Positions 1-9,600 of a stretch of DNA of 35,387 nucleotides are shown here, one piece after another. The notes under the pieces are model-generated. The model did not search any database and had not been told where the DNA came from. It was given only the letters and a program-made list of their open reading frames with translations. This stretch comes from Gnetum montanum (taxonomy: Eukaryota; Streptophyta; Gnetopsida; Gnetales; Gnetaceae), in the NCBI GenBank assembly GCA_015680685.1, contig MNCI01011846.1, positions 167,774 through 203,160 of the forward strand, in the 5' to 3' direction. A program made the position numbers and the translations under genes. Within the stretch, counting starts at the first letter, position 1; each line of letters opens with the position of its first letter.

Positions 1-873
1 CCTACTCTCCCTTCTTCCATGCCTTGATTCCTTAGAGTGTCCTCATCCTCATTCTCGACTATCTCGTCGATGTTTTTCACTCTGTTTACCTTTATCCTTA
101 CAGTTAGTTTCCTTATGACTGCGTCCGGACACTGAAGGAGAGGGTGAATGTGATGATGAAGGTGAAGAAGAAGGATAACCATCGCCATGATGATGTTTTC
201 TACCTTCTCTTCCGTGGTCCTAGCCACGATCATGATCACGATCAGAACATCCTCCCTTATCGTGTGGTTGTGTTCCTTCTTTGAACACTTCGTGTTCGTG
301 GGTACCAGAACCAGGGTTGTGAATCGTGGAGTGTAGGTTCTGATACACCACCTCCTGACCATTGTTAGGAGGAGGAACATCATTTGGTGGGGAACCTGTT
401 GAAGTAGGTTCACCACCCTCAATTTTTCTCACGACATGTGGAGTGTTATGGGGCCATTTACCCTTCGAGGATGTATGATATCTCTCCTGTTGCAAGTTCC
501 TTTGACGTTGCACTTCTGTGGGATGGTAGTCCCTTGTGTCATGATCGCATGCAACATATTTTGCATACAAAAATGACATGCCTATTTGTGAGAGATCACG
601 AAGGAGCATGTTGGAGACTGATCGATCTAGAGGTAACACAATGTTACCTTCCAAATCTCTCCAACGCAGTTGTTCATCTTGATGGAGAATAAAGGTAAAG
701 TTGGGTACATACTCATCGTGATGAGTATAGACCACATGAAATTGTTGAGGAACTGGCGGATCTTGGTTACGTGTGTTATGCCGCCGACTATCTCTTGTGT
801 TAGTCCTAGGTGGTGAAGTGCTCTTGTGCGAAGAAGAAGACATTTTCATCTTGTTCGGTGTGTGATTTACCAT
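1..873 (-). pseudogene. gag-like N-terminal frame of LTR retrotransposon, interrupted
   Basis: The frame opens with ATG at 873, about 97 bases after the primer binding site, and runs 217 codons to a TAG near 220-222. The same frame then continues open to about position 45, where TGA codons appear. The product is hydrophilic, rich in Ser, Arg, His and Pro, with a start like MVNHTPNKMKMSSSS and a later HGREGRKHHHGDG stretch. There are no membrane segments. Position and composition suit the disordered N-terminus of a retrotransposon Gag, but I recognise no capsid or zinc-knuckle motif, so the assignment rests on context. The stop near 220 suggests an inactive copy. Confidence 0.55.
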
Positions 874-969
874 TGTCTTATCTTTTCTTGATTAACCCTA
901 AGGGTTCGTTCTAGTGTCCCAACGATATGAATGATTTCCTATGTTCTACGTAGCGCACAAACAATGAAG

Positions 970-987
970 TCCCTGGCAACGGCACCA
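970..987 (-). other. Primer binding site, tRNA-Asp type
   Basis: The plus strand reads tccctggcaacggcacca, which resembles the 3' end of plant tRNA-Asp including CCA. It differs at two bases (974 and 984), both explicable as decay of a CpG. On the minus strand it starts with TGG, one base after the LTR end. This fixes element orientation (minus) and makes 989-1755 the 5' LTR. Confidence 0.75.
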
Positions 988-1538
988 ATGATGAGTGGTG
1001 AGGTACCCCTACACTCAACCATATGAATACAAGTGTTTCACGCGTGATCCGGTCGAACTCCAAGGACTAAGTGCTTATGCGCCTTAATGGAACACTCAAG
1101 GTTAATCAATCGCTATCTTCCCAAACTTACTTGTATTGTCACGGTTGTATGGTTGAGTAAGCTTGAGGTATATGATTTTTATAACTTTTATCTTTTTAAT
1201 GTCTTATGCTAATAGGGGAAGGTAAGGAGAACTAAGTGATGAACTTACATTAACTAATTACTAATTAAGTTCTAATTGTTCCTAACACCAGTATCCATTC
1301 CCACTTGCCGCACACATCCTGAACCAGTGCGACGCTACTGGGATTACCAAACGCTAATTGTTACTAGGTTACCAAGCACTACACACATGCTCTAAGCGGT
1401 CGTACTGAGTGTACTTAACTAGGAGAGTCAAGGATTGAGAGAGAGATTAATTAACTAGGAAAGCATTTAAACATTTAACAATAATTAATTACTATTTAGC
1501 TTAATCTGTATGCTGCAAGGTTTATCATAAAGTTCGTC

Positions 1539-1544
1539 TTTATT
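1539..1544 (-). promoter_or_regulatory. Putative LTR polyadenylation signal
   Basis: AATAAA on the minus strand, about 170 bases downstream of the putative TATA box and conserved in the right LTR at 33149-33154. Its place suits the end of R, but no transcript evidence is available. Confidence 0.45.
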
Positions 1545-1712
1545 GTCGTACACAAATGTGTGCTCAGGTACAAATTGCTCGAATAAAGATCCGTTCACTC
1601 TATGACTCCTACTGCAGGCACACAGGAATTATTATAACTCTAGAATGGTAAAACTGTAAGAGTTTAGCTAAGGGTCTAAGTCTAATTGCCTAAAACAAGG
1701 GAAGCCATCCCT

Positions 1713-1720
1713 TATTTATA
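1713..1720 (-). promoter_or_regulatory. Putative LTR TATA box
   Basis: The minus strand reads TATAAATA. The same octamer is at the equivalent place in the right LTR (33321-33328), and a putative AATAAA lies about 170 bases downstream in both. Confidence 0.55.
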
Positions 1721-1755
1721 GAAAATGAGATGGGATGCAATACTGCAGCTCATCA

Positions 1756-2039
1756 AAGATTTAATTGAAAATTCTTATAAACTTTTTGAATCCGTCTGAT
1801 TCTTGAGCAATTATAAAGCTCTTGAAAAAAAAGAATGCTATAAAATTCAGAAACCTCATTAAAAGAACAATTGAATTGTGTAGAAACTTTACATTAGAAA
1901 AACTTTAAATATGAATGAAATACATATGTAAAGCATTTTATTAAATCCATATGGAGACCATCAAATCCTAAGAATTCATAATATAAAGTTTAGTCTTGGT
2001 CATTTATTTTTATATACACATGTATCTATCTAACATTAG
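1756..2039. other. AT-rich sequence outside the LTR, nothing recognised
   Basis: This flank right of the left LTR has no convincing reading frame or repeat. The five bases after the LTR (aagat) are the expected right copy of the element's target-site duplication. Confidence 0.4.
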
Positions 2040-2400
2040 TAAGTTATTGCTCACTTGATTAGAGAATGTGGCTTGTAGACTACAAGTCACATGTTCAATT
2101 CCAAGGGATATGTTAAGACACATATAGTAAAAATATATGTTCAAGGGCTATAGCATGTGTAAATAGTCAACTATAATAAGTCATTATCAAATCCTTCACC
2201 GATCTTAATGGTCCAGCCATCATAGATAAGATAAACGGCACCAAGATGATGATGATGAAATATATCTAACATATAGGAATTAAATATTTAAACTATAGAA
2301 TTTAATGCACAAGTCACTTAATTTGGTGAGTAGATAATATAAAGTTTTATTAATGTAACAATTTTTTCAATTTCATAACTTAAGTTAATAAATTTCTAGG
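2040..2400 (+). repeat. SINE-like unit, tRNA-related head plus tail
   Basis: Around 2085-2105 the sequence catgttcaattccaag resembles a pol III B box (GGTTCAATTCC). The segment 2237-2400 aligns with the tail of the next unit at 2570-2730: both contain an accaag...tgatgaaat block, a taggaatt...aaactata block, gtagataatataaa and a terminal aataaatttctag. It is probably an old tRNA-derived SINE or two joined fragments. Confidence 0.5.
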
Positions 2401-2504
2401 ACCAACATCTCCTTGCACCCTTTACACTCACTATGGTGCCAACCTAGAGGTGTGGCCTAGGTAAACTTGACTTGACCTTACCCTAAGAAAGAAAAAAAGA
2501 AAAA

Positions 2505-2727
2505 AAAATTCTATTGGTAAGAATCTTGACATAGAGAGCTTAGGCTATAGGTTCAATTCTATTGTACAACACCAAGTTATGATGAAATGTATTTATCTAA
2601 GATATAGGAATTCAACATTTAAACTATAGGATCTAATTCACAAGTTACTTGATTTGACAAGTAGATAATATAAAAATTTATTAAGGTATTATTTTTTGTA
2701 ATTTGATAACTTAAATTAATAAATTTC
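2505..2727 (+). repeat. SINE-like unit with A and B box remnants
   Basis: The head ctattggtaagaatcttgac (A box-like) is followed by ataggttcaattcta (B box-like). The tail ends aataaatttctag, then joins directly to another copy of the head (ctagtggtaagactattgac) at about 2725. The arrangement is an imperfect tandem of one tRNA-derived SINE. Confidence 0.6.
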
Positions 2728-2800
2728 TAGTGGTAAGACTATTGACATGGAAATCGTAGCTTATAGGTTCAATTCTAGTGGACAAAACCAAGATATAGTA
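2728..2800 (+). repeat. SINE head, truncated third unit
   Basis: The sequence gtggtaagactattgac followed by ataggttcaattctag and gacaaaaccaag repeats the head of the unit at 2505 and breaks off after about 70 bases. Confidence 0.55.
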
Positions 2801-3061
2801 AAGGAATTTTAAAACTAGTATGCTTGGATAGATCAAAGAGGATCTTTGTAAACTTAATTAAATGCATTTGGTTTTAGTTTTAGTTAAATTTCCAATGCAA
2901 TGATAATACAAGATTTTTTTAAAGAATATTTTCAAAGGATGTGGGAAAAAATTATAACTTCCTACATTGCCATAGATCCTTTTATTTATGATTGTAAGAA
3001 TACTTTAGGAGGACAATTAATTAAATAATTGTATAATTGATAGTTAGGAACCACCAATTGG
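2801..3061. other. AT-rich spacer
   Basis: Low-complexity AT-rich sequence between SINE fragments; no gene or repeat recognised. Confidence 0.35.
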
Positions 3062-3212
3062 AGGGATGGTAACATGAATTTTGCTCAAGTTGTAAGACTA
3101 GATTCAAGCCTAGGCCCAACCACTTGAAAGAGGTTAAACTTTCACTCATCTACTGCCCTCCTAGGACCTTACCTTGGTGGGATGAGCATTGAGCCTCTAG
3201 GTGATAATCTTC
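3062..3212 (+). repeat. Second SINE family (SINE-B), copy 1
   Basis: The copy contains gatggtaacat (A box-like), gattcaagcctagg (B box-like), ttaaactttcactcat and gggatgagcattgagcctct. The same ordered blocks recur in reverse orientation at 5948-6134 and, more weakly, at 20426-20570. The tRNA-like head and dispersed copies in both orientations indicate a SINE. Confidence 0.6.
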
Positions 3213-3671
3213 TTATAATTGATAGATAGTTAATGATGATGGTTGAAATAATTTTGTAGTTAAAAAGAACAATAGAATAAAACGTATTTGTTTATCATTA
3301 ATTTAAGAGGTTTAACCAAAAAGTGAAAGAATATAACTTTTTACAATGAAATGAAAACTATCCAAGGCACTTTGTAATGATGATATGACACATATGCAAA
3401 AAGTACTTAGACAAGTTCAAAGACTAATCTAACGAAAAAGGTACTCATAAAGTTAATTCTAAAGCAGAAGTAACAATTAGGAAGATCATACCAAAATGCT
3501 AAATAAGAAGAAGAAAATGATAATTAAAAAGGAGTACATAAAACGGATTCACTAATTAAAGTGAAAATATATTAGTGTATATAACAATAGAAGCTAAAGT
3601 TGCAAGATAGCAATTTAGCATAACTAAAGTAGAGTTATGAAGTAGCATCTTAATTCAAATACTAGAGAAAT
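3213..3671. other. AT-rich sequence, nothing recognised
   Basis: About 460 bases of A-rich DNA with no open frame of note, ending where the RTE element begins. A plus-strand run of (TCA) repeats marks the join. Confidence 0.4.
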
Positions 3672-5285
3672 TCATCATCATCATTATCTTAACTTTGTCT
3701 AAACAAAATGGGGTTGGCTACATGAGTTCTTTTTCACCCTTTGCCTTTATGAAGAGCTAAATCTTTATTTGTTTGTAGTTTCTTCAAATCATCTTTGATA
3801 ATTTTTTTCATGTCTTCTTTGATATTCCTTTTGATTGCTTTACTAGAATAATGATGTAACAACATTTATTTATAGGCTTATTGTTTGATCTTCTTTGCAC
3901 ATGCCCAAACCATTTAACCTACCATTCTTGTAGCTTATCTAAAATAGAAGCTACTTCAAGTCTTCTTGTAATGTATAGATTACATTGTTTATCTCTCCTA
4001 GTAACATTCAAGATCCATCAAAGCATTCATATTTTTGCCATATTGATTTGTTGTTCATATCTCTTTTGCACTACTCAACATTCAACAACATATAAGATAG
4101 CAAGTCTGATCATTATCCTATAAAATTTCTTCTTCAATTTTATTGGTATTCTTTTATGATAGAACATCATTGGTTTGTCTCCTTTTTAACCATTTTGGAT
4201 CAATTCTATTTCTTGTATCTTTATCAATTTCACCAACTAATTGGAGGATTGATCCTAGGTAGTGGAACTATCGATAGTGAGGGACTTTTTGGCCTTGAAT
4301 TGTTACCTCTATTTCACCATTATTTATTTTTTTATTAAAATTTTATTTTATATATTTTGTCTTACTTCTGTTAATTTTTAAGCCTTTTGATTCTAGAGCA
4401 TGTCTCCACTTCTCCATTTTAGAAGTAAGATTTTCTTGAGCTATAGTTGCTAATATAATATCATTTGCAAATACCATACACCAAGGGATGCCATCTTGTA
4501 TTTTCTTTATTAATTCATTCATAATGATGGAAAATAAATATGGGCTACACATAGACCCTTGATGTAGACCTATTGTCATTGGAAAATTAGATGTTGTTCT
4601 ATAAGCTGTTCTAATTTTAGTAATCACTCCTTCATACATGTCTTAAATCACTTTAATATTTTTATCAAAGATGTTTTTCCTTCACAAGGCCCACCAAATC
4701 ATATGAAGATTTTCTTTCTATGTTTTCTAAATTTCTCCATGAATTATTGTAACAAGAAAATAGCCTATATAGTAGATTTCCTTGACATAAATCCAAATTA
4801 ATTTTCTGATATTATTAATTCAAGTTTAAAATGTTGCTCTATAACTCTCTCCTAAAGCTTCATAGTATGACTTTTTTTTTATCCTTCTATAGTTTGCATA
4901 ATTTTGTACGCCTCCTTTATTTTTGTAAATAGGAACAAAAAAGCTTTTTATCTAATTGTTGAGCATTTCTCCATCCTTAAAATTTTTTTAAATAATTGTG
5001 TTATCCAAGAAACTCTTGTATCTCCCAGTGCTTTCTAAGATTTTATTGAAATGTTATCTAGTCCAATAGCTTTTCTATTTTTCATCTTTGATAAGGTTGT
5101 CTTCATCTTGGAGAAGAAAGTTCATTAACTAAATCAAAATTTGGTTCTTCATTTTGGATGTCTTCTCTTGGGAATTCTTCATTTAATAATTCTTGAAAAT
5201 AATTTTTCCACCTATCCAAAATTTCATTGTCTTTTACTAAAGTTCTTTTATCTAGTTCTTTAATGCATTTGACATGATTAATTAA
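3672..5285 (-). mobile_element. RTE-type non-LTR retrotransposon, 5' truncated and decayed (RTE-1)
   Basis: Read on the minus strand, this carries a reverse transcriptase of the plant RTE clade, then the conserved C-terminal region and the RTE 3' end. It terminates in a (TGA)-type microsatellite instead of poly(A), seen on the plus strand as tcatcatcatcatt at 3672-3685. The plus-strand motif aaaatggggttggctacatg just inside the end is typical of plant RTE termini. The 5' limit is approximate because similarity fades near 5285, and no endonuclease is recognisable. Two further pieces of the same family lie at 24631 and 29808, in the same orientation. Confidence 0.8.
4343..5090 (-). pseudogene. 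RTE reverse transcriptase, inactivated
   Basis: The minus-strand frame 4639-4343 gives 98 residues with MYEGVITKIRTAY, then FPMTIGLHQGSMCSPYLF (palm domain block), PWCMVFANDIIL and LESKGLKINRSKT. These match the palm motifs of RTE reverse transcriptases in order. Upstream, near 5085-5050 on the same strand, NRKAIGLDNIS matches the usual GKAxGPDxIP block. The catalytic FADD is changed to FAND, which should abolish activity. The region between is full of stops and frame breaks. Because the element is oriented opposite to the host gene, it contributes only antisense sequence to any gene transcript crossing it. Confidence 0.85.
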
Positions 5286-5947
5286 AATGGCTAAACTAGC
5301 CTTTAGTCCATGTTGATTATTAGATTATTTGGGAAGCCTTAGAGCTTACTAAATTGTAGATTTGAAGCTGCATCATTAAAAAATTAATTATGTTTCAAAG
5401 TAGTTTAGTAAATTATTTTAGCGAGTACTTTGAATAATCCCTATAGAAGTTAACACTTTTGTCATGAAAAATGTATTATAGAACTAATTAACAATTATAA
5501 ATTTTTTCTATTATGAAATTGATTAATTACTAAACTTATTATGTTCATGTAATCCTCATCCTATGCAAAAGTTTGCCAAGTAAAATTGGTTTAGAGAACA
5601 TGAATTAAACTAATGATAACATATCATTTCCTGGCTATTAGTATTAGAAAGCTTGTTTGCAAGTCTTGGTTTATTTATGGATTTTCACATGGATTATTTC
5701 ATTGTACCTACTTAAGTTATGACATATTATTGAAATGTTGGAATTCATCCTTGGACTTCTCATTTATGCTTAATTGATCTGAATTCTTTTACATGTATTG
5801 TGATTCTCCTTGATCTAAAAAAATATTTAAGATCTTTGTTGCTTTTGGATGGGAGTGAATCCTAGGCTTAAGAGGGAGTTGAGGTTTCATGATCCTCACA
5901 TTCTATTAGAAAGAAGATGTATGATGTTTTGATTTTAAAAATTGTAT
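5286..5947. other. AT-rich sequence, nothing recognised
   Basis: No coding, RNA or repeat feature could be supported here apart from possible RTE remnants at its left edge. Confidence 0.35.
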
Positions 5948-6134
5948 CATCACCTAGAGTCACAATGCTCATCTTTCCAAGTTACTAGGATCCGTAATGC
6001 TCATCCTACCAAGAGAGATTCTAGGAGGATTGTCATATGAGTGAAAGCTTAATCTCTTTGAGTGATTGCATCTAGGCTTGAACCCAACTCTTTGACTCGA
6101 GAAATGAGTAGCTTACCATCACTTCAAATGGCAG
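5948..6134 (-). repeat. SINE-B, copy 2
   Basis: The reverse complement reads from atttgaagtgatggtaagc (A box-like) through gggttcaagcctagatg (B box-like) to gctttcactcat and ggatgagcatt blocks, in the same order as the copy at 3062. It is longer than copy 1 because the ggatgagcatt segment is partly duplicated. Confidence 0.6.
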
Positions 6135-6332
6135 TCCTAATCTTTTGATTTTAGATCTTATTAATTTTATATCTATTTTTGTGGCACTTTGGAAAATTAA
6201 AATTGTTGTTTATAGATCCCTTGAATTTGTGGACTAAAAATCCTTCTTTATAGATTGGAATTCATGGTTCTCAAGAAAAATTAGTTCAAGTTTTAATAAA
6301 GGATATGAAATATATGAAACGTACTTTTTAAA

Positions 6333-6680
6333 ATGATGATGGGTGAGATAGATGAATTGGATGCTAAAATGTCCATTAATATAGGTCCATCACATTCCAT
6401 CCATGAACATGCTAATCCTGTATTAACTAAGGATGAAAAACAGTACATTAGTGAAGATGGCGACAAAGAGAAAGGTGAATTTTTAGCACATGGGATTAGA
6501 AAACTATTAGAGTATGTAGTGGCATAAGAAGGGTCTCAAATGTTATAATGCCCTTGAAAAAGTTTATCATAGTTCTGACAAGTTGGATTATGAATTTGGA
6601 GCTTGGTTACAATTAAAAACTAGTAAAAAAACTATGAGTAAATTCTAAATTGTAGTGGCAACTGCAATGGCCTCTAAAAT
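6333..6680 (+). pseudogene. Degenerate coding-like fragment, possibly LINE ORF1 C-terminus
   Basis: A 64-codon frame (6333-6527) encodes an acidic, hydrophilic peptide. After a frame change, the next 120 bases give SDKLDYEFGAWLQLKTSKKT. That resembles the YGxWLRA block seen after the zinc knuckle in DUF4283-type ORF1 proteins of plant LINEs. The resemblance is short and no zinc knuckle is visible. Unique noncoding DNA with a chance frame is the alternative. Confidence 0.25.
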
Positions 6681-9600
6681 TGGAAAATAGATAGGCAAGT
6701 TTTCTTGATAAAATTGCAAGTTGTATTATTTCGAATGAACATTTATCATTAGTTAAAGTATTAGGTCACAATGATTATTGTAGTACCAATTGTGAGTGGG
6801 ACCACAAGCCATTATTTATTCAAAAAATTCCTAAGAGCAATTGCAAGTCATGTATATGTTCATGGTCATGTCATGTTTGAATTGTATTACTTCTTACAAC
6901 AAAAATTTTTAAATTAACTTCATTAATTGCATAAACAATACCTAATGAAATCGGTTGATATGAAGTAAAAATAGATTAGGACATGTATGAAATGAGGCAC
7001 TTGCATTTATAATCTAGACATCTTTTGTTGTATTTAAAGAAAATATTGTAGATAGTTCAAATATTATTTATATGTGGACTTGCATTAGTTTCCAATTTGT
7101 CCAACTTTATCTTTTCCTTCTATTATTGTGATGTTTTCTAGGCATTGTAACCATGATAGTTCCTCTTCTTGTGACCAATTGTATGACAAACCTAGTATTC
7201 AATCTTGCTTTTAGAAATTCCTCTAGTTTTACTCATTTCCTTGTTTTAATTAGCTCCCCTACTATGATACACATTTACTAGATCTACCTCTATTTGCAAC
7301 TATAAAAGAACTACTTGATGATTAAACCTATCTTTAAAGTAGTCTCTTTTCCTACATATTGAAGAGTAGAAACTACACTCTGGAAAAAATATTATTTGTA
7401 CTCATAGAGGTAATGATAGTTATAATAATTAGTTTCTAAGGTTTAGGCAAAAATTTCAAAATAGCAAAGTATTTTAGAAGTCTAGAATTTTCACTTTATA
7501 TTCTTTAAATTTAATAAAAGAAGCCACCATATCATTTAGATGATCTTACAAAGAAACTCATTCTTTCATATTGGTATTACAATTTTTTTATTCAAATTTA
7601 AAGCTTTATGAAATATTATTTTCTTAATTTTAGTCAAAGAGTATAAATATTTATTTCATTTGAAAGAAATGCCAAAATTCCATTGCTTAAATAGGGTCAA
7701 ATTAGTATTAGTGCTTTTTCCTATTTTGTTTGTGTGTCACAAGACTTATGTACTTTGAGACTTGGATACATAGATACATGTATAGAAACAAAACTTATTT
7801 TTGAAAATACAGCAAAAAATGCCAATGAAATGATATAGATATATACATAAATAAATATATTATTATATTTATCTCATATTTTATAGCGAATTCTATTGAT
7901 ATTTGTTTTTAATTTCTTATTACAATGTTTCATATAGGTTTCCTTAAAGCACATTTGTGGACATCCCATTTTTCTAGGAAATGCAAATCCATGGTGTATA
8001 GATCTTGCATCTTAGCAAGTTTTAAAGGCTAAAGTGCTTTATTAGAATCCTTTTGTGCCAAGATATCTTTCATTAGAACACTTTTATATGTTCCAATTCT
8101 TACCAACAAGCCTATTTGTTGTCTGCAACCACTTTATTAAGTTGTTCAAATACCACTTGTTACAAAGTTAATCACATCTAAAAATAGCAATAGTAAAGAA
8201 AGAAAATCCAAAAAAAGACACACATACAAATTTATGTAAAAACCATAATGTAGGGAAAAATCATGGAAACTAGTGTAGAGTTCTTTATTTTGGACCAATA
8301 GCCCAAAAACATAAGCCATCATTGATAGCTTTCACAAATTTGAGATCTTTTTCTTACTATTAATACTTTCATATCCTTTGTTGAACTTTACCCTCAACTT
8401 ATAGGCAAAAAACAAAGACTTTTTCCTCCTATGAATGGACTTCCAACTTATAATAATTTTAGAAATAGCCACTATTGTTTCTTGGATGAAGGTTAAGGCA
8501 TGAAGAGGAGGGAAGTAGAGGGAGGGGGAGGAGGTTGAAATGTATAAAGGCCTAATAAAAAATCAGCTAATTAGAATAAAATGGAAAATTCCAAAAAGAA
8601 AAATAATAGCCTTGATGAATAAGCACCCTTGACAGAAATAATACAACATAAATTGAGCTTTTAAGATGGTTTAGTTAGTAGAATGGCCAACTTACTTCAC
8701 TGTAAAACTCTCCCTAGATCTTTAGAGGTACAAGTATTTTATTAAAATAAAAAACAAATGTACATGGCTTCTTTTACAATTTAGACTAAGCAACACTATT
8801 GAGCTCAAAGCCATAAGAACTAATTTTTAGAATATAGAGAAAGAAAAACCCACTTACTCAATCTCAAAACAGAGACATACACAGGACAAAACTAGAGAGA
8901 ATATAGAAACATAGCTGTTCTAGAAGATAGAGTAGAGAAGAAAGTAGAAGAAAGAAGAAGAGAGAAAGAAGAAAATTTAACATTAGAACTAGAGTCTGAA
9001 ACTAGAATTACTAGAATGAACTCACAAATTACATTTTATAACAAACATTCTCCATAGCTATTTTTAGAGCCATTATAGATTTGTTAGGAAGAAGATACTG
9101 AAGTAGAAGAATCTATATTTATTTCATTTGGGATTCTATTACCACTTTGAGATGTAGGGTAGTGCTTAGCATTAAAGCATAGCAAATCAAGAAAGCAAGC
9201 TATCATTTCATCTTAACATTAATGGTCTTGAGTTTCCTAGAAAAACATTGATCTCAACTTGCTACTGAGATAACAATTTTGTTATAACTCCATTTAATTC
9301 TTTATGCTACATTTAAAGAGATTTTCAAGCTTCTAGTAAAAGAAGCTTAGGCTTTGTCATTTTAGCTTTACTCAACATATGAGCTTCATACATAAGCTTT
9401 TTATATTATGATCCATAACAATGCAACCTTAGTTTTGCTAGTACAACCTTGAAGTATTTTTTTTTTGTAACATAGACAACTTTGACATCAAGCCTTTTAA
9501 TGAGAGCTTTTAGATGAGTTGACCCTTCTTTATTCTAGCTTTGGCTGAATGGCTTAACTGCAATTTTCAATAATCTTTAGCTTTTTAATTAGTGTTTAAC

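Larger units (their letters stand above)
1..1755 (-). mobile_element. Partial LTR retrotransposon, Ty3/gypsy-like, 5' part
   Basis: On the minus strand, from right to left, this holds a 5' LTR (989-1755), a primer binding site (970-987), a short leader of about 97 bases and a gag-like reading frame from 873 leftwards. That is the canonical order at the 5' end of an LTR retrotransposon. Protease, reverse transcriptase, integrase and the 3' LTR would lie left of the window. The tRNA-Asp-type primer site is common among Athila/Tat-type plant Ty3/gypsy elements, which is why that superfamily is suggested. No pol domain is visible to prove it. A related LTR in the same orientation lies at 32469-33462. 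Confidence 0.75.
989..1755 (-). repeat. 5' LTR (767 bp) of the left retrotransposon
   Basis: The repeat starts TGATGAG and ends CTCATCA, a perfect 7-base terminal inverted repeat with TG...CA ends. Its first 38 bases are identical to those of the LTR at 32469, and further blocks match throughout, for example around 1200, 1300, 1550 and 1600. It lacks the ATATCGC cluster and the 106 bp duplication found in the right LTR. The flanking duplication cannot be checked because the other end of the element lies outside the window. Confidence 0.85.

Noticed and set aside
438-692. 84-codon plus-strand frame
   Set aside because: Shadow of the minus-strand gag-like frame, which has the context of an LTR and primer site.
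3881-4338. Plus-strand frames of 80 and 60 codons
   Set aside because: They are the complement of the RTE-1 C-terminal region.
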